Position numbers and translations under genes: made by a program. A stretch of 51,252 nt of DNA from Bacteroidota bacterium. Its GTDB lineage: Bacteria > Bacteroidota > Bacteroidia > JAIBAJ01. Location of the stretch: assembly GCA_947475205.1 (NCBI GenBank), contig CANJNG010000007.1, positions 1-51,252 of the forward strand, in the 5' to 3' direction. Shown piece by piece: positions 41,024 to 48,530 of the stretch. Within the stretch, counting starts at the first letter, position 1, and each line of letters opens with the position of its first letter. Under the pieces are notes generated by a model, which saw only the letters and a program-made list of their open reading frames with translations, did no database searches and was not told the origin of the DNA.

Positions 41024-41821
41024 ATGCAATACATCCGTGTGAATATTCCTTTCAGAAATGCCGATAAAACCATTAAGCTGGTGGAGCGAATCCTGAAGCA
41101 GAACGAATCGCTGGCACCCAATAGCCCCATTGTCAACGATTTAGACTTTCTGGCAATGGCCGATACCCTGGAGCGAATAGCTACCCTGAAAAATGAGATT
41201 TATCAAAGCGACAAGCAATCGAAGGCCCTGTATGGAAAATGTTTCCACTTATTAGGCACTGCCCCCGGCCAAAATTTGCAATGCCATGGCACGCTCAAAG
41301 TGCTGATTACAAAAGTTCGCGGGTTTTTGTTTCATACCTATACTATAAGCCCAATGCAATTAAAGGTGTGGGGTTTCAATGTAAAAGTTGGCCAAACCAA
41401 GGGCCGCCGCACGGTTAAAATTTCCATTACCGGCTATAGCACTGCCGATTTGCTTGAATTAGCCGCCGCCATTATTGCCCGGCATATAAAAGAAGGCATT
41501 GCAAGCCCCTTGATAGGCAAGGTAGATATGGCTGAGTTTGCCCTCAAAACCACCGAAGCCAACACTATATTCAACCTTGCCGAAAAAAAAAGCAAAGAAA
41601 GGGAAGCTAAAAACAATGAAATGCAAAAACTGATTGGTTATGCCAAAGGTCAAACAGCACTCATAGCCGGCACCTGCTATAACTTTATAACCCTGGTGCG
41701 AAACCAACTTTTAAACATCTACGACCAAAACCCCGACGAACTCGGCAATTGGGGCTTCGATGTAGTGATTTCGCAAGGCACACCGGGCCGGAAGAAGAAA
41801 ATACAGAGTATAGAGTATTGA
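41024..41821 (+). CDS. Protein with tandemly duplicated domain of unknown function (paralog 2)
   Basis: The 265-residue protein repeats the layout of the divergent gene at 39592-40398: first half VNIPFRNADKTIKLVERILK ... APNSPIVNDLDFLAMAD ... MQLKVWGFNVKVG, second half VKISITGYSTADLLELAAAI ... ASPLIGKVDMAEFA ... LIGYAKGQT ... LGNWGFDVVIS. The C-terminus is basic (PGRKKKIQS), unlike the acidic-neutral tail of paralog 1. No signal peptide, no recognisable catalytic residues. The second halves are the most alike between paralogs (GKVDM, KEREAKNN, GYA-GQT). Confidence 0.65.
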   Translation: MQYIRVNIPFRNADKTIKLVERILKQNESLAPNSPIVNDLDFLAMADTLERIATLKNEIYQSDKQSKALYGKCFHLLGTAPGQNLQCHGTLKVLITKVRGFLFHTYTISPMQLKVWGFNVKVGQTKGRRTVKISITGYSTADLLELAAAIIARHIKEGIASPLIGKVDMAEFALKTTEANTIFNLAEKKSKEREAKNNEMQKLIGYAKGQTALIAGTCYNFITLVRNQLLNIYDQNPDELGNWGFDVVISQGTPGRKKKIQSIEY

Positions 41822-41901
41822 GTAATGAGTATTGAGTATTGAGAGGCTACCGCCGCAGTGTTATCACTACCCATTACTCTCTTCTCATTTCTAAAAATTT
41901 T

Positions 41902-41909
41902 TATTTTTG
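41902..41909 (+). promoter_or_regulatory. Bacteroidota -7 promoter element (TATTTTTG) ahead of a structured RNA candidate
   Basis: An exact TAnnTTTG match. No ORF follows; a predicted multi-arm RNA starts about 20 bases downstream. TTTTGCCC (41905-41912) is repeated inversely as GGGCAAAA (41920-41927). Confidence 0.5.
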
Positions 41910-41928
41910 CCCGTCGGCTGGGCAAAAG

Positions 41929-42056
41929 GGGGGTAGGGCCGTTCTTGATGTTTGTTAGTTTTTGGTGTCCATCAATAACGGAAGGCACGGGAGTAGTCAA
42001 ACTTGACAATATTCAGCTCAACCGGAGCGGTGGTTCAATTCCGCCGCCCTGCCCCC
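41929..42056 (+). ncRNA. Candidate structured RNA with tRNA-like arms
   Basis: An 11-bp closing helix is possible between GGGGGTAGGGC (41929-41939) and GCCCTGCCCCC (42046-42056), one G-U pair included. Inside are four hairpins: CCGTTCTTGATG with CATCAATAACGG (about 41939-41981), GTCA-AACT-TGAC (about 41996-42007), GCTC-AACCG-GAGC (about 42016-42028) and a T-arm-like GGTGG-TTCAATT-CCGCC (42029-42045). The last two look like tRNA D and T arms, but order and spacing do not fit a tRNA, and no tmRNA tag is seen. It follows an exact -7 element in a 376-base gap without genes. Confidence 0.45.
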
Positions 42057-42171
42057 TTTATTAATTTCGTAGGATAGTACCCTTGTGGTCGCCCAACTGC
42101 CGCCGGATGAATACTTAATACCTAATACATCCCACCTATTACTTAATACCCCCTACTTATTACTTTATCCC

Positions 42172-42179
42172 TAAATTTG
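42172..42179 (+). promoter_or_regulatory. Bacteroidota -7 promoter element (TAAATTTG) of the mntA-hepT pair
   Basis: An exact TAnnTTTG match 18 bases before the ATG of the nucleotidyltransferase gene. Confidence 0.55.
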
Positions 42180-42197
42180 CAATCCTAAAACCACACC

Positions 42198-42491
42198 ATG
42201 ACTCCCGAAGGCCGGCAAATAATAGCAAAGCTTAAACTTCACAAGGCAGAACTGTTTGCTAAATATCCCCTCAAATCGTTAGGAATATTTGGTTCGGCCA
42301 CCCGCAACGACTTTACCCCCCAAAGCGATGTGGATGTAATGGTAGAATTCCAAGGTCCCATTGGCCTAAAGGTTGTAAACCTTGCCGATGAAATTGAACA
42401 GTTACTGAAAAAGAAAATAGATTTAGTGCCAAAAGATGCTATTAAGCCCCGGATGTGGCCCTATATCGAAGGCGATTTAATTATGATGTAA
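42198..42491 (+). CDS. mntA: MNT-domain nucleotidyltransferase antitoxin (MntA-type)
   Basis: The 97-residue protein carries the minimal nucleotidyltransferase motif GSATRNDFTPQSDVDVMVEF (GSx10DxD), which is exact. In characterised HepT-MntA systems, MntA adds AMP groups to a tyrosine of the HEPN toxin and so neutralises it. The stop codon TAA overlaps the ATG of the HEPN gene by one base, so the two are translationally coupled. The gene symbol refers to the toxin-antitoxin gene, not the manganese gene. Confidence 0.9.
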   Translation: MTPEGRQIIAKLKLHKAELFAKYPLKSLGIFGSATRNDFTPQSDVDVMVEFQGPIGLKVVNLADEIEQLLKKKIDLVPKDAIKPRMWPYIEGDLIMM

Positions 42492-42823
42492 TGGCCAAAA
42501 GAAGCCAAGAACAACTTCTGCTCGATGTATTAGAATCGTGCATCAAAATAAAGACCTACACAACAGGTTTAAATTATGCCGCCTTTGCCAGCGATGATAA
42601 AACTATTGATGCCGTAATACGCAACCTACAAATTATAGGCGAAGCCGTCAACCGGATGTCGGATGAAGAAAAGGAGCAGCACCCACAAATTGATTGGTTC
42701 GCCATTCGTGGTCTACGAAACAGGGTAGTACACGATTATATGGGAATATCCTTGCCCTTAATCTGGGAAATTATTTCGGTAGATATTCCCGATTTACAAT
42801 CCAAGATTGAAAAAATAGTTTAG
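42491..42823 (+). CDS. hepT: HEPN-domain ribonuclease toxin (HepT, DUF86)
   Basis: The 110-residue helical protein ends with the HEPN catalytic motif RNRVVHDYM (Rx4HxY), where Arg and His form the RNase site and Tyr is the residue AMPylated by MntA in known systems. DKTIDAVIRNLQIIGEAVNR is the usual DUF86 dimer helix. ATG at 42491 is chosen over an upstream GTG because it overlaps the MntA stop codon and gives the family start MAKRSQEQLLLDVLES. Probably a defence or stress toxin-antitoxin system. Confidence 0.9.
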   Translation: MAKRSQEQLLLDVLESCIKIKTYTTGLNYAAFASDDKTIDAVIRNLQIIGEAVNRMSDEEKEQHPQIDWFAIRGLRNRVVHDYMGISLPLIWEIISVDIPDLQSKIEKIV

Positions 42824-42869
42824 CCGTGGTAGGGTTTCAAAATTTCGTCCCCCAACCTACCCTACCCCC

Positions 42870-42877
42870 TATCTTTG
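42870..42877 (+). promoter_or_regulatory. Bacteroidota -7 promoter element (TATCTTTG) of pfkA
   Basis: An exact TAnnTTTG match with eight bases to the pfkA ATG. Confidence 0.55.
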
Positions 42878-42885
42878 CCTCATAA

Positions 42886-43878
42886 ATGAAAACCAAAAAC
42901 GAAATAAAACGCATTGGCGTGTTTACCAGCGGAGGCGATGCCCCCGGCATGAATGCCTGCATACGGGCAGTGGTTCGAACGGCCTTGTTCTACGATAAAA
43001 AAGTAACCGGTATCTGCCGGGGCTATCAGGGAATGATTGACGATGAGTTCGAGAAATTAAACAGCCGCTCGGTAAGCAACATAATTCAGCGGGGAGGCAC
43101 CATCTTGAAAACCGCCCGCTGCGAGGAATTCAAAACCCCCGAAGGCCGCAAAAAAGCCTACGACAATTTAGTAAAAAACGAAATTGATGCCATAGTAGCC
43201 ATTGGTGGCGATGGCACATTTACCGGAGCTTGGGAGTTTATGAAAGACTACAATATACCCTTTGTTGGCGTGCCCGGAACAATTGACAACGACCTCTTCG
43301 GCACCGATTACACCATTGGTTTCGACACCGCTACCAACACCGCCGTGGAAGCCATTGACAAAATAAGAGATACCGCCTCGGCCCACAACCGCTTGTTCTT
43401 TATCGAAGTAATGGGCCGAAATTCGGGAGCTATTGCCATCAGGGCAGCTATTGCCGCCGGAGCCGAAGCCATGATGATACCCGAGCAACCCATAACGGTA
43501 GAAGAACTCATAGCTATTATAGCCAAAGGCGAAAAAAACCAGAAAAGCAGCAGCATGATTGTGGTAGCCGAAGGCGGAAAAAGCAATAAAAGCCTCCATG
43601 AAATAGTAGAAGAAATTAAAAAGAAGTTCCCACAATACGACCCCAAGATGGCCATTCTAGGGCATACCCAACGTGGCGGTTCGCCCTCTTGTTTCGATAG
43701 AATACTTTCGAGCCGCTTAGGCGTGGGAGCCGTAGAAGCCCTGCTCAACAGTAAATCGGGCGTAATGGTAGGCTTAGTAAACGATAAAATCCTATACACA
43801 AACTTCGATCGAGCCATACACATTGACCCCAGCGTTGACGAAGAAATTATCCGAATTTCAAAGATATTGGCTATGTGA
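42886..43878 (+). CDS. pfkA: ATP-dependent 6-phosphofructokinase
   Basis: PfkA phosphorylates fructose 6-phosphate in glycolysis. The 330-residue length is normal. Motifs are FTSGGDAPGMNACIRAVVRT (ATP site), IGGDGTFTGAW (GGDG, the ATP-type rather than the GGDD of PPi-dependent enzymes), PGTIDNDLFGTDYTIGFDTA (catalytic Asp), VMGRNSGAIA (substrate Arg) and ILGHTQRGGSPSCFDR. It marks the right-hand return to core genes after the accessory region and stands alone behind its own promoter. Confidence 0.96.
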   Translation: MKTKNEIKRIGVFTSGGDAPGMNACIRAVVRTALFYDKKVTGICRGYQGMIDDEFEKLNSRSVSNIIQRGGTILKTARCEEFKTPEGRKKAYDNLVKNEIDAIVAIGGDGTFTGAWEFMKDYNIPFVGVPGTIDNDLFGTDYTIGFDTATNTAVEAIDKIRDTASAHNRLFFIEVMGRNSGAIAIRAAIAAGAEAMMIPEQPITVEELIAIIAKGEKNQKSSSMIVVAEGGKSNKSLHEIVEEIKKKFPQYDPKMAILGHTQRGGSPSCFDRILSSRLGVGAVEALLNSKSGVMVGLVNDKILYTNFDRAIHIDPSVDEEIIRISKILAM

Positions 43879-44023
43879 AATTTAAAATGCTGCGATTAAC
43901 TATTTCGTTAATCCATAACTTACGCTAAGGTATCCTTATTTTTAAATCACCCCCCAATATCATTGGTATCAACAAATTCAAATTTCAGTATTCAAAATAT
44001 TTTCCAGTGCTTACTTTCGCCGA

Positions 44024-44764
44024 ATGAAATATTGGGGAGTGATAGCGTTTTTCATAGCAACGACAGGCATAGCAAAAGCACAGGTAGCAAAGCAAATTAC
44101 ATTTAATGCGGCAGACCAATTGCAGGTTACAGCCGATGATTACGTGGTAGATAAAAATGCACAATACATAATTTTGCTGCATCAGGCTCGGAGCAGTCGC
44201 GGCGAATACCGGGAAATTGCTTCCCGTTTAAATAAACTAAATTACAATTGCTTGGCCATAGATTTAAGAAGCGGAAACGAAGGGAATGGCGTAACGAACG
44301 AAACGGCAATGCGGGCTAAAAACTTCGGCAGATCGCAAGAATATTTAGATGCTGTTCCCGATATAATTGGGGCAATAAATTATGCACAAGGCAAAAGTCG
44401 CAAACCCGTTATTTTGCTTGGAAGTTCGTTTTCGGCTTCCTTAGCTTTGATTGTGGCGAAGGACGACAACAAGGTGCAAGCCGTTATGGCCTTTAGCCCC
44501 GGCGAATATTTTGGCGATAAAATGAACGTTCAGAAGACAATTACTGGATTTAGTAAACCTATTTTAGCAGTTTGTTCGGCTGATGAAGACTCCTACTTAG
44601 CCGAGCTGATGAGCGGTGTAGTTTCTGCCAAGAAAATCATTTTCTCTCCCGGAAAGGGCGGTAAACATGGTTCAAAATCGCTAACGAAAGCTAACCCCAA
44701 CTCCGGCGACTATTGGTTAAACGTAATTAACTTTCTAAAAGACCTGAAGAAAATTAATAATTAA
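44024..44764 (+). CDS. Secreted alpha/beta hydrolase
   Basis: The 246-residue protein has a signal peptide (residues 1-19, ending GIAKAQ) and an alpha/beta hydrolase fold. The nucleophile elbow is LGSSFSASLAL (Ser, about residue 130); a likely acid is in CSADEDSYL and a likely His in GGKHGSKSL. IILLHQARSSRGEYREIASR supplies the oxyanion region. It is probably periplasmic; the ester or other substrate is unknown. The stop codon is nine bases before a UbiB-family kinase gene, so both may share a transcript. Confidence 0.8.
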   Translation: MKYWGVIAFFIATTGIAKAQVAKQITFNAADQLQVTADDYVVDKNAQYIILLHQARSSRGEYREIASRLNKLNYNCLAIDLRSGNEGNGVTNETAMRAKNFGRSQEYLDAVPDIIGAINYAQGKSRKPVILLGSSFSASLALIVAKDDNKVQAVMAFSPGEYFGDKMNVQKTITGFSKPILAVCSADEDSYLAELMSGVVSAKKIIFSPGKGGKHGSKSLTKANPNSGDYWLNVINFLKDLKKINN

Positions 44765-44773
44765 AATTAGAAC

Positions 44774-46456
44774 GTGCTATTCTCCATAAAAAACATAGGC
44801 CGAATCAATGAAATCATTGGCGTATTAGTAAAATACGGCTTTGAAGACATTGTGGTGAACAGCACCCTTCGGAACTTTGTTACCGAGAATCGCCGAGTAA
44901 CTTGGTTGCGGGACGAAAAGCCGGTTTTTGAGTATAGTCGCTACGAACGGATACGTTTTGCGGCCGAAGAGTTGGGGCCTACTTTCGTAAAGCTGGCTCA
45001 GGTTTTAAGCAACCGCCCCGATTTGGTTCCCGAAGGCTTGATTAAGGAATTAGTGAAGCTGCAAGACCGTGTTTCTACTTTTCCTTGGGAAGAAGCCAAA
45101 GCCATTATTGAGAAAGAAATGGGGGCTCCCATTGAGGAGAACTTCGATGATTTTAACACCAAACCTTTAGCCTCGGCCAGTATTGGTCAAGTGTATCGTG
45201 CTCGGCTCAAAAATGGCGACGAGGTGGTGGTGAAGGTGCAACGCCCCGACATTTACGATACTATTGACCGCGATTTAACCATCCTTGCCGACATCGTTCG
45301 CCGGGCCGATCGTTACCTGAAAAAGCAGGGAATGAATAACGCTCAGGAAATGGTGGAAACCTTCAGCAAGAGTATGATGAAGGAGTTGGACTATAGAAAC
45401 GAAGCCCGAAACATCGACCGTTTCCGTAATTTCTATAAAGACAATAAAACCTTCTACGTTCCGGCCGCATATCGCCATATCAGCACCGACAAGGTATTGA
45501 TTATAGAATTTGCCAAAGGCTGCAAGATTACGGATATGAAGCAGCTTGTGGAATGGGGCCTGAATCCGGAAAAGATTGCTGAGAATGGGATGGATATTTA
45601 TCTCACCCAGATATTCGAACACGGCTATTTCCATGCAGACCCACACCCCGGAAATATTATCATAAAACAAGATGGCACAGTCTGCCTGATTGACTTTGGA
45701 ATGGTGGGGCAACTGCAACCCAAAGACAAGAAATCGTTTGCCGGTGTGTTTATCAGTATGGCTCAGAAAGATTCCCGCGAAATGGCAATAAACCTTCGCA
45801 AACTGGCCATTCGTGATGAAATAAACGATATGAGGGCGTTTGAGTATGATGTGAGCGAGATTATTGAAGACTTTGCCTATCTCGACATTAGCGAAAGCAG
45901 CATTGCCGATTTCACACTTCGCCTGCAAAAGCTGATGTATGACTATCAGATAACCATTCCGCCGAGTGTATTTTTGATTTTTAGGGCAATGGCTATTTTG
46001 GAAGGAATTGGTAAAACGGTTCACCCCAACTTTAACACCTACGCCTTCATTGAGCCTTATGGGGAGCGAATGGTGAAGGATAAATTTAAGCCAGAAAACC
46101 TTTTGCAGGAAGCCACATTTCAGGTAAACAGGTTATCAGGGTTTTTAAACACTTTTCCGGGTGAAGCACGAGCCGTTTTCCAGAAAATACAAAAAGGGAA
46201 AATGCACTTTGAAGTGGAACTTCAAGGCTATGGCTATCTTCTCAAGAAACTCGACAGCCTCACCAACCGCATTTCCATCACCCTTATTATTTGTTCACTT
46301 ATCATTGGTTCGGCCATTATTACCACTGCTGATTTTCCGCCAGAAGCCAAACTGCAATACGGTATTCCATGGCTGAGTGCAATGGGCTTGTTTGTAGCCG
46401 GTGGACTGGGACTGATTTTGATGTGGTCTATTATTCGGAGACGGAAATACAAATAA
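44774..46456 (+). CDS. UbiB/AarF/ABC1 family atypical kinase
   Basis: The 560-residue protein starts with GTG. It has the ABC1 domain (about residues 100-350): GPTFVKLAQVLSNRPD in the place of the KxGQ motif, LASASIGQVYRARL (Ala-rich loop), VVKVQRP (Lys), EFAKGCKITD, HADPHPGNIII (catalytic loop) and LIDFGMVGQ (metal Asp). Two C-terminal membrane helices (about 500-555) anchor it. Relatives are needed for ubiquinone or menaquinone synthesis or lipid handling. The KxGQ Gly is Ala here. It follows a secreted hydrolase gene by nine bases. Confidence 0.88.
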   Translation: MLFSIKNIGRINEIIGVLVKYGFEDIVVNSTLRNFVTENRRVTWLRDEKPVFEYSRYERIRFAAEELGPTFVKLAQVLSNRPDLVPEGLIKELVKLQDRVSTFPWEEAKAIIEKEMGAPIEENFDDFNTKPLASASIGQVYRARLKNGDEVVVKVQRPDIYDTIDRDLTILADIVRRADRYLKKQGMNNAQEMVETFSKSMMKELDYRNEARNIDRFRNFYKDNKTFYVPAAYRHISTDKVLIIEFAKGCKITDMKQLVEWGLNPEKIAENGMDIYLTQIFEHGYFHADPHPGNIIIKQDGTVCLIDFGMVGQLQPKDKKSFAGVFISMAQKDSREMAINLRKLAIRDEINDMRAFEYDVSEIIEDFAYLDISESSIADFTLRLQKLMYDYQITIPPSVFLIFRAMAILEGIGKTVHPNFNTYAFIEPYGERMVKDKFKPENLLQEATFQVNRLSGFLNTFPGEARAVFQKIQKGKMHFEVELQGYGYLLKKLDSLTNRISITLIICSLIIGSAIITTADFPPEAKLQYGIPWLSAMGLFVAGGLGLILMWSIIRRRKYK

Positions 46457-46458
46457 GG

Positions 46459-46489
46459 AATTTGCCACTTTCAATTATGGCAAAAATTC
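46459..46489. terminator. Possible bidirectional terminator between ubiB-like and ruvC genes
   Basis: TTTGCCA (46461-46467) pairs with TGGCAAA (46478-46484) across a ten-base loop; with a two-base bulge the stem extends to GAATT/AATTC. T runs are short, so strength is uncertain. Confidence 0.5.
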
Positions 46490-46502
46490 ATATTTAATCT
46501 TA

Positions 46503-47072
46503 TCACTTCCCCGATACCCTATCAGGGTTATCGCTCAAAAATGATTTCCAGCCACTATAGCCTTTAGTGCCGGTATTAATTTTGTTTTGAAAGAAATGAC
46601 AAACGGCGGCTGCTACTCCATCTGTAGCATCCAAGTTTTTAGGAATTTCTTTAAAGTTCAGCAAATTGGCTAGCATGGCCGCTACTTGTTCTTTGCTTGC
46701 ACTTCCACTTCCGGTAATGCTTTGTTTTATCTTGCGGGGCTCGTATTCAAATATGGGAATCTCTCGACTCAGAGCTGCTGCAATAGCTGTTCCCTGTGCT
46801 CTGCCCAATTTTAGCATACTTTGAACATTCTTTCCAAAAAAGGGAGCCTCAACAGCCAACTCATCAGGATGAAACTCATCGATAAGTGACACAGTGCGGT
46901 CGAATATTTTCTTTAACCGAACAAAGTGATCGTCGAATTTATTGAGTTGCAAATCACCCATCAGTACCAAAGTCATTTTGTTGCCGGTAACTTTAATGAT
47001 TCCAAACCCCATAATGGTTGTGCCGGGGTCTATTCCCAGTATGATGCGTTCTGTTGTTACGGTTTCTTTCAC
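46503..47072 (-). CDS. ruvC: Holliday junction resolvase RuvC
   Basis: RuvC cuts Holliday junctions with RuvAB during recombinational repair. The 189-residue protein has the four acidic residues in place: [14 protein letters not shown] (Asp), [14 protein letters not shown] (Glu), and the C-terminal [14 protein letters not shown] (two Asp). [16 protein letters not shown] and [20 protein letters not shown] are also typical. Its ATG overlaps the stop codon of the upstream DUF1801 gene by four bases (ATGA), so it belongs to a methyltransferase-DUF1801-ruvC operon. ruvA and ruvB are not in the window. Confidence 0.95.
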   Translation of the reverse strand: MKETVTTERIILGIDPGTTIMGFGIIKVTGNKMTLVLMGDLQLNKFDDHFVRLKKIFDRTVSLIDEFHPDELAVEAPFFGKNVQSMLKLGRAQGTAIAAALSREIPIFEYEPRKIKQSITGSGSASKEQVAAMLANLLNFKEIPKNLDATDGVAAAVCHFFQNKINTGTKGYSGWKSFLSDNPDRVSGK

Positions 47073-47422
47073 TTTTTCTTGTTTTCTTCCACTCTAAATT
47101 TCACAATTCGGGCAATTAATTCCACCGGTAAGGGTTCATTAATGGGAAACTGAACCGACCCTTTTCCTTGTTTGTATTTGGCTAATTCCGCACTAAACTG
47201 TGAATGGCCGGTGGGAGCGGCATAAAACCCGATATGGTTTTTATATCCGGCAAAATAAACCAACATGCCGTTTTGTTTGTAGGCAGGCATTTTGTAACTA
47301 ATAACTTCTAAAGCATCAGGTGCAGCTTCTTTTATAGTGGCTCTGATTAGTTGCAGCAATTTCTGCACTTCCTCTGGAAAGCTACCAATATATCCATCTA
47401 CGTTAAGAGGAGTGCTATTCAT
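47069..47422 (-). CDS. DUF1801 (YdhG/YjbR-like) domain protein
   Basis: The 117-residue cytoplasmic protein matches DUF1801: [20 protein letters not shown], then [29 protein letters not shown] and [20 protein letters not shown]. The fold is known but no biochemical role is established; relatives are frataxin-like in shape. It overlaps ruvC by four bases and lies seven bases after the methyltransferase gene. Confidence 0.88.
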   Translation of the reverse strand: MNSTPLNVDGYIGSFPEEVQKLLQLIRATIKEAAPDALEVISYKMPAYKQNGMLVYFAGYKNHIGFYAAPTGHSQFSAELAKYKQGKGSVQFPINEPLPVELIARIVKFRVEENKKK

Positions 47423-47429
47423 AGTTCAA

Positions 47430-48254
47430 TCAAAATCGTATCACAAAATGCTCTTTCTCCCGCCCTTTCTTAAAAAACACCAAACCTATAAAGAACAAGT
47501 CAATGGTTAAGCTAACCGATGGATGAGCTTTTATTTCCTCCCAAGCTTGTTCCATTTCTTGGCTCCAATGAATGTCGTCAAAAATAAATAGTGAATCATT
47601 CGTGGCTTTGGGTAGGCAGGAATGGAAATACTCCATCGTAGGTTTGTAGCGATGGTTGCCATCAAAGAAAGCTAAATCTATTTGAGGCAAATCCGGAATG
47701 AGCTGGGGCAAAGTGTCATCGAAATTGCCCACTATCTGCTGAATGTTTTTCAGGTTTAGTTTCTTGAAATTATCGGCAGCTGTTTTAGCTGTTTCGGGGC
47801 AACCTTCGAGGCTGTAAATTTTGCTTTCTGAATTGGCTGCAGCTAAATAGGCAGTGGTTAACCCCAGCGATGTACCCAGTTCTAAAACTGTTTTGGGGTG
47901 GAGATAATCGCATAGCCGAAAAATAAGTTGGCCAAACTTAACAGGCTTAGCGGCATTTTTAGCAATAGCACTAATTCGCTTCTTTTTAGTGTTTCCAAAC
48001 TTGGAACCCGCTCCTAAGTCCAAAATATCAATTTCTCTGTTGTCCTCCAATAATTGGCTTCTAAGATTTTCAATGGTCTTATACGAATAATAGTGGCCTG
48101 AATTATAAATTACCTGCTCGGTAAGGGCATAAACAAATGGTGAGTGAATCCCGTGAAGATTTACACTGGTTACATAATATTTAGCAAATTCAACAGCTAA
48201 TTGAACAGGGGAATACACTGAGATTGAAAATTTGGCAATATTACAGAATATCAC
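47430..48254 (-). CDS. Class I SAM-dependent methyltransferase
   Basis: The 274-residue protein has an N-terminal segment NLHGIHSPFVYALTEQVIYN that I know from Bacteroidota methyltransferases. The Rossmann fold then shows motif I TVLELGTSLGLTTAYLA, an acidic end of strand 2 (IYSLEGCPETA), IDLAFFDGNHRYKPTMEY (motif of O-methyltransferases of the catechol type) and FIFDDIHWSQEMEQAW. The substrate is unknown. It is the first gene of the three-gene unit ending with ruvC and is divergent from trxB. Confidence 0.82.
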   Translation of the reverse strand: MIFCNIAKFSISVYSPVQLAVEFAKYYVTSVNLHGIHSPFVYALTEQVIYNSGHYYSYKTIENLRSQLLEDNREIDILDLGAGSKFGNTKKKRISAIAKNAAKPVKFGQLIFRLCDYLHPKTVLELGTSLGLTTAYLAAANSESKIYSLEGCPETAKTAADNFKKLNLKNIQQIVGNFDDTLPQLIPDLPQIDLAFFDGNHRYKPTMEYFHSCLPKATNDSLFIFDDIHWSQEMEQAWEEIKAHPSVSLTIDLFFIGLVFFKKGREKEHFVIRF

Positions 48255-48468
48255 ACCGTGGAAAGTATCTTAAACAAATCCTCTTCGGGATATAAGTTCA
48301 AGCGTTTATGCAATCGGTTTGGGGCCATTTTTTTACCTAGGGCTGTTTTTGTGAAGGAATTTTTCCGAAACAGAGGATTAGTAAACAGGCGAAATTAGTG
48401 CTTAGGAATGCTAAGTTGAAGCAGAGGGGTAAAACAATTCCCTTTGTTTGTTTGTTTTTATAAACACC

Positions 48469-48485
48469 AAACCGACAATCGGTTT
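48469..48485. promoter_or_regulatory. 17-bp perfect inverted repeat upstream of trxB (candidate operator)
   Basis: AAACCGA-CAA-TCGGTTT has seven-base perfect arms and lies seven bases upstream of the trxB -7 element, in the divergent gap with the methyltransferase gene. Position fits a repressor or activator site; the regulator is unknown. Confidence 0.5.
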
Positions 48486-48492
48486 CAACGAA

Positions 48493-48500
48493 TACTTTTG
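48493..48500 (+). promoter_or_regulatory. Bacteroidota -7 promoter element (TACTTTTG) of trxB
   Basis: An exact TAnnTTTG match 30 bases before the trxB ATG. Confidence 0.55.
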
Positions 48501-48530
48501 TCCCCTCAATTTTTCGAAATTTAATTTATA

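Noticed and set aside
41929-42056. tRNA or tmRNA gene
   Set aside because: The T-arm-like hairpin and closing stem look tRNA-like, but there is no anticodon arm in the right place, no CCA end, and no tag sequence ending in AA-stop. Kept only as an unnamed structured RNA.
42455-42490. GTG start for HepT 12 codons upstream
   Set aside because: The ATG overlapping the MntA stop codon gives the usual family N-terminus and a coupled arrangement.
45275-46024. 249-codon open frame antisense to the UbiB-like gene
   Set aside because: The sense frame has all kinase motifs; the antisense protein has no recognisable feature.
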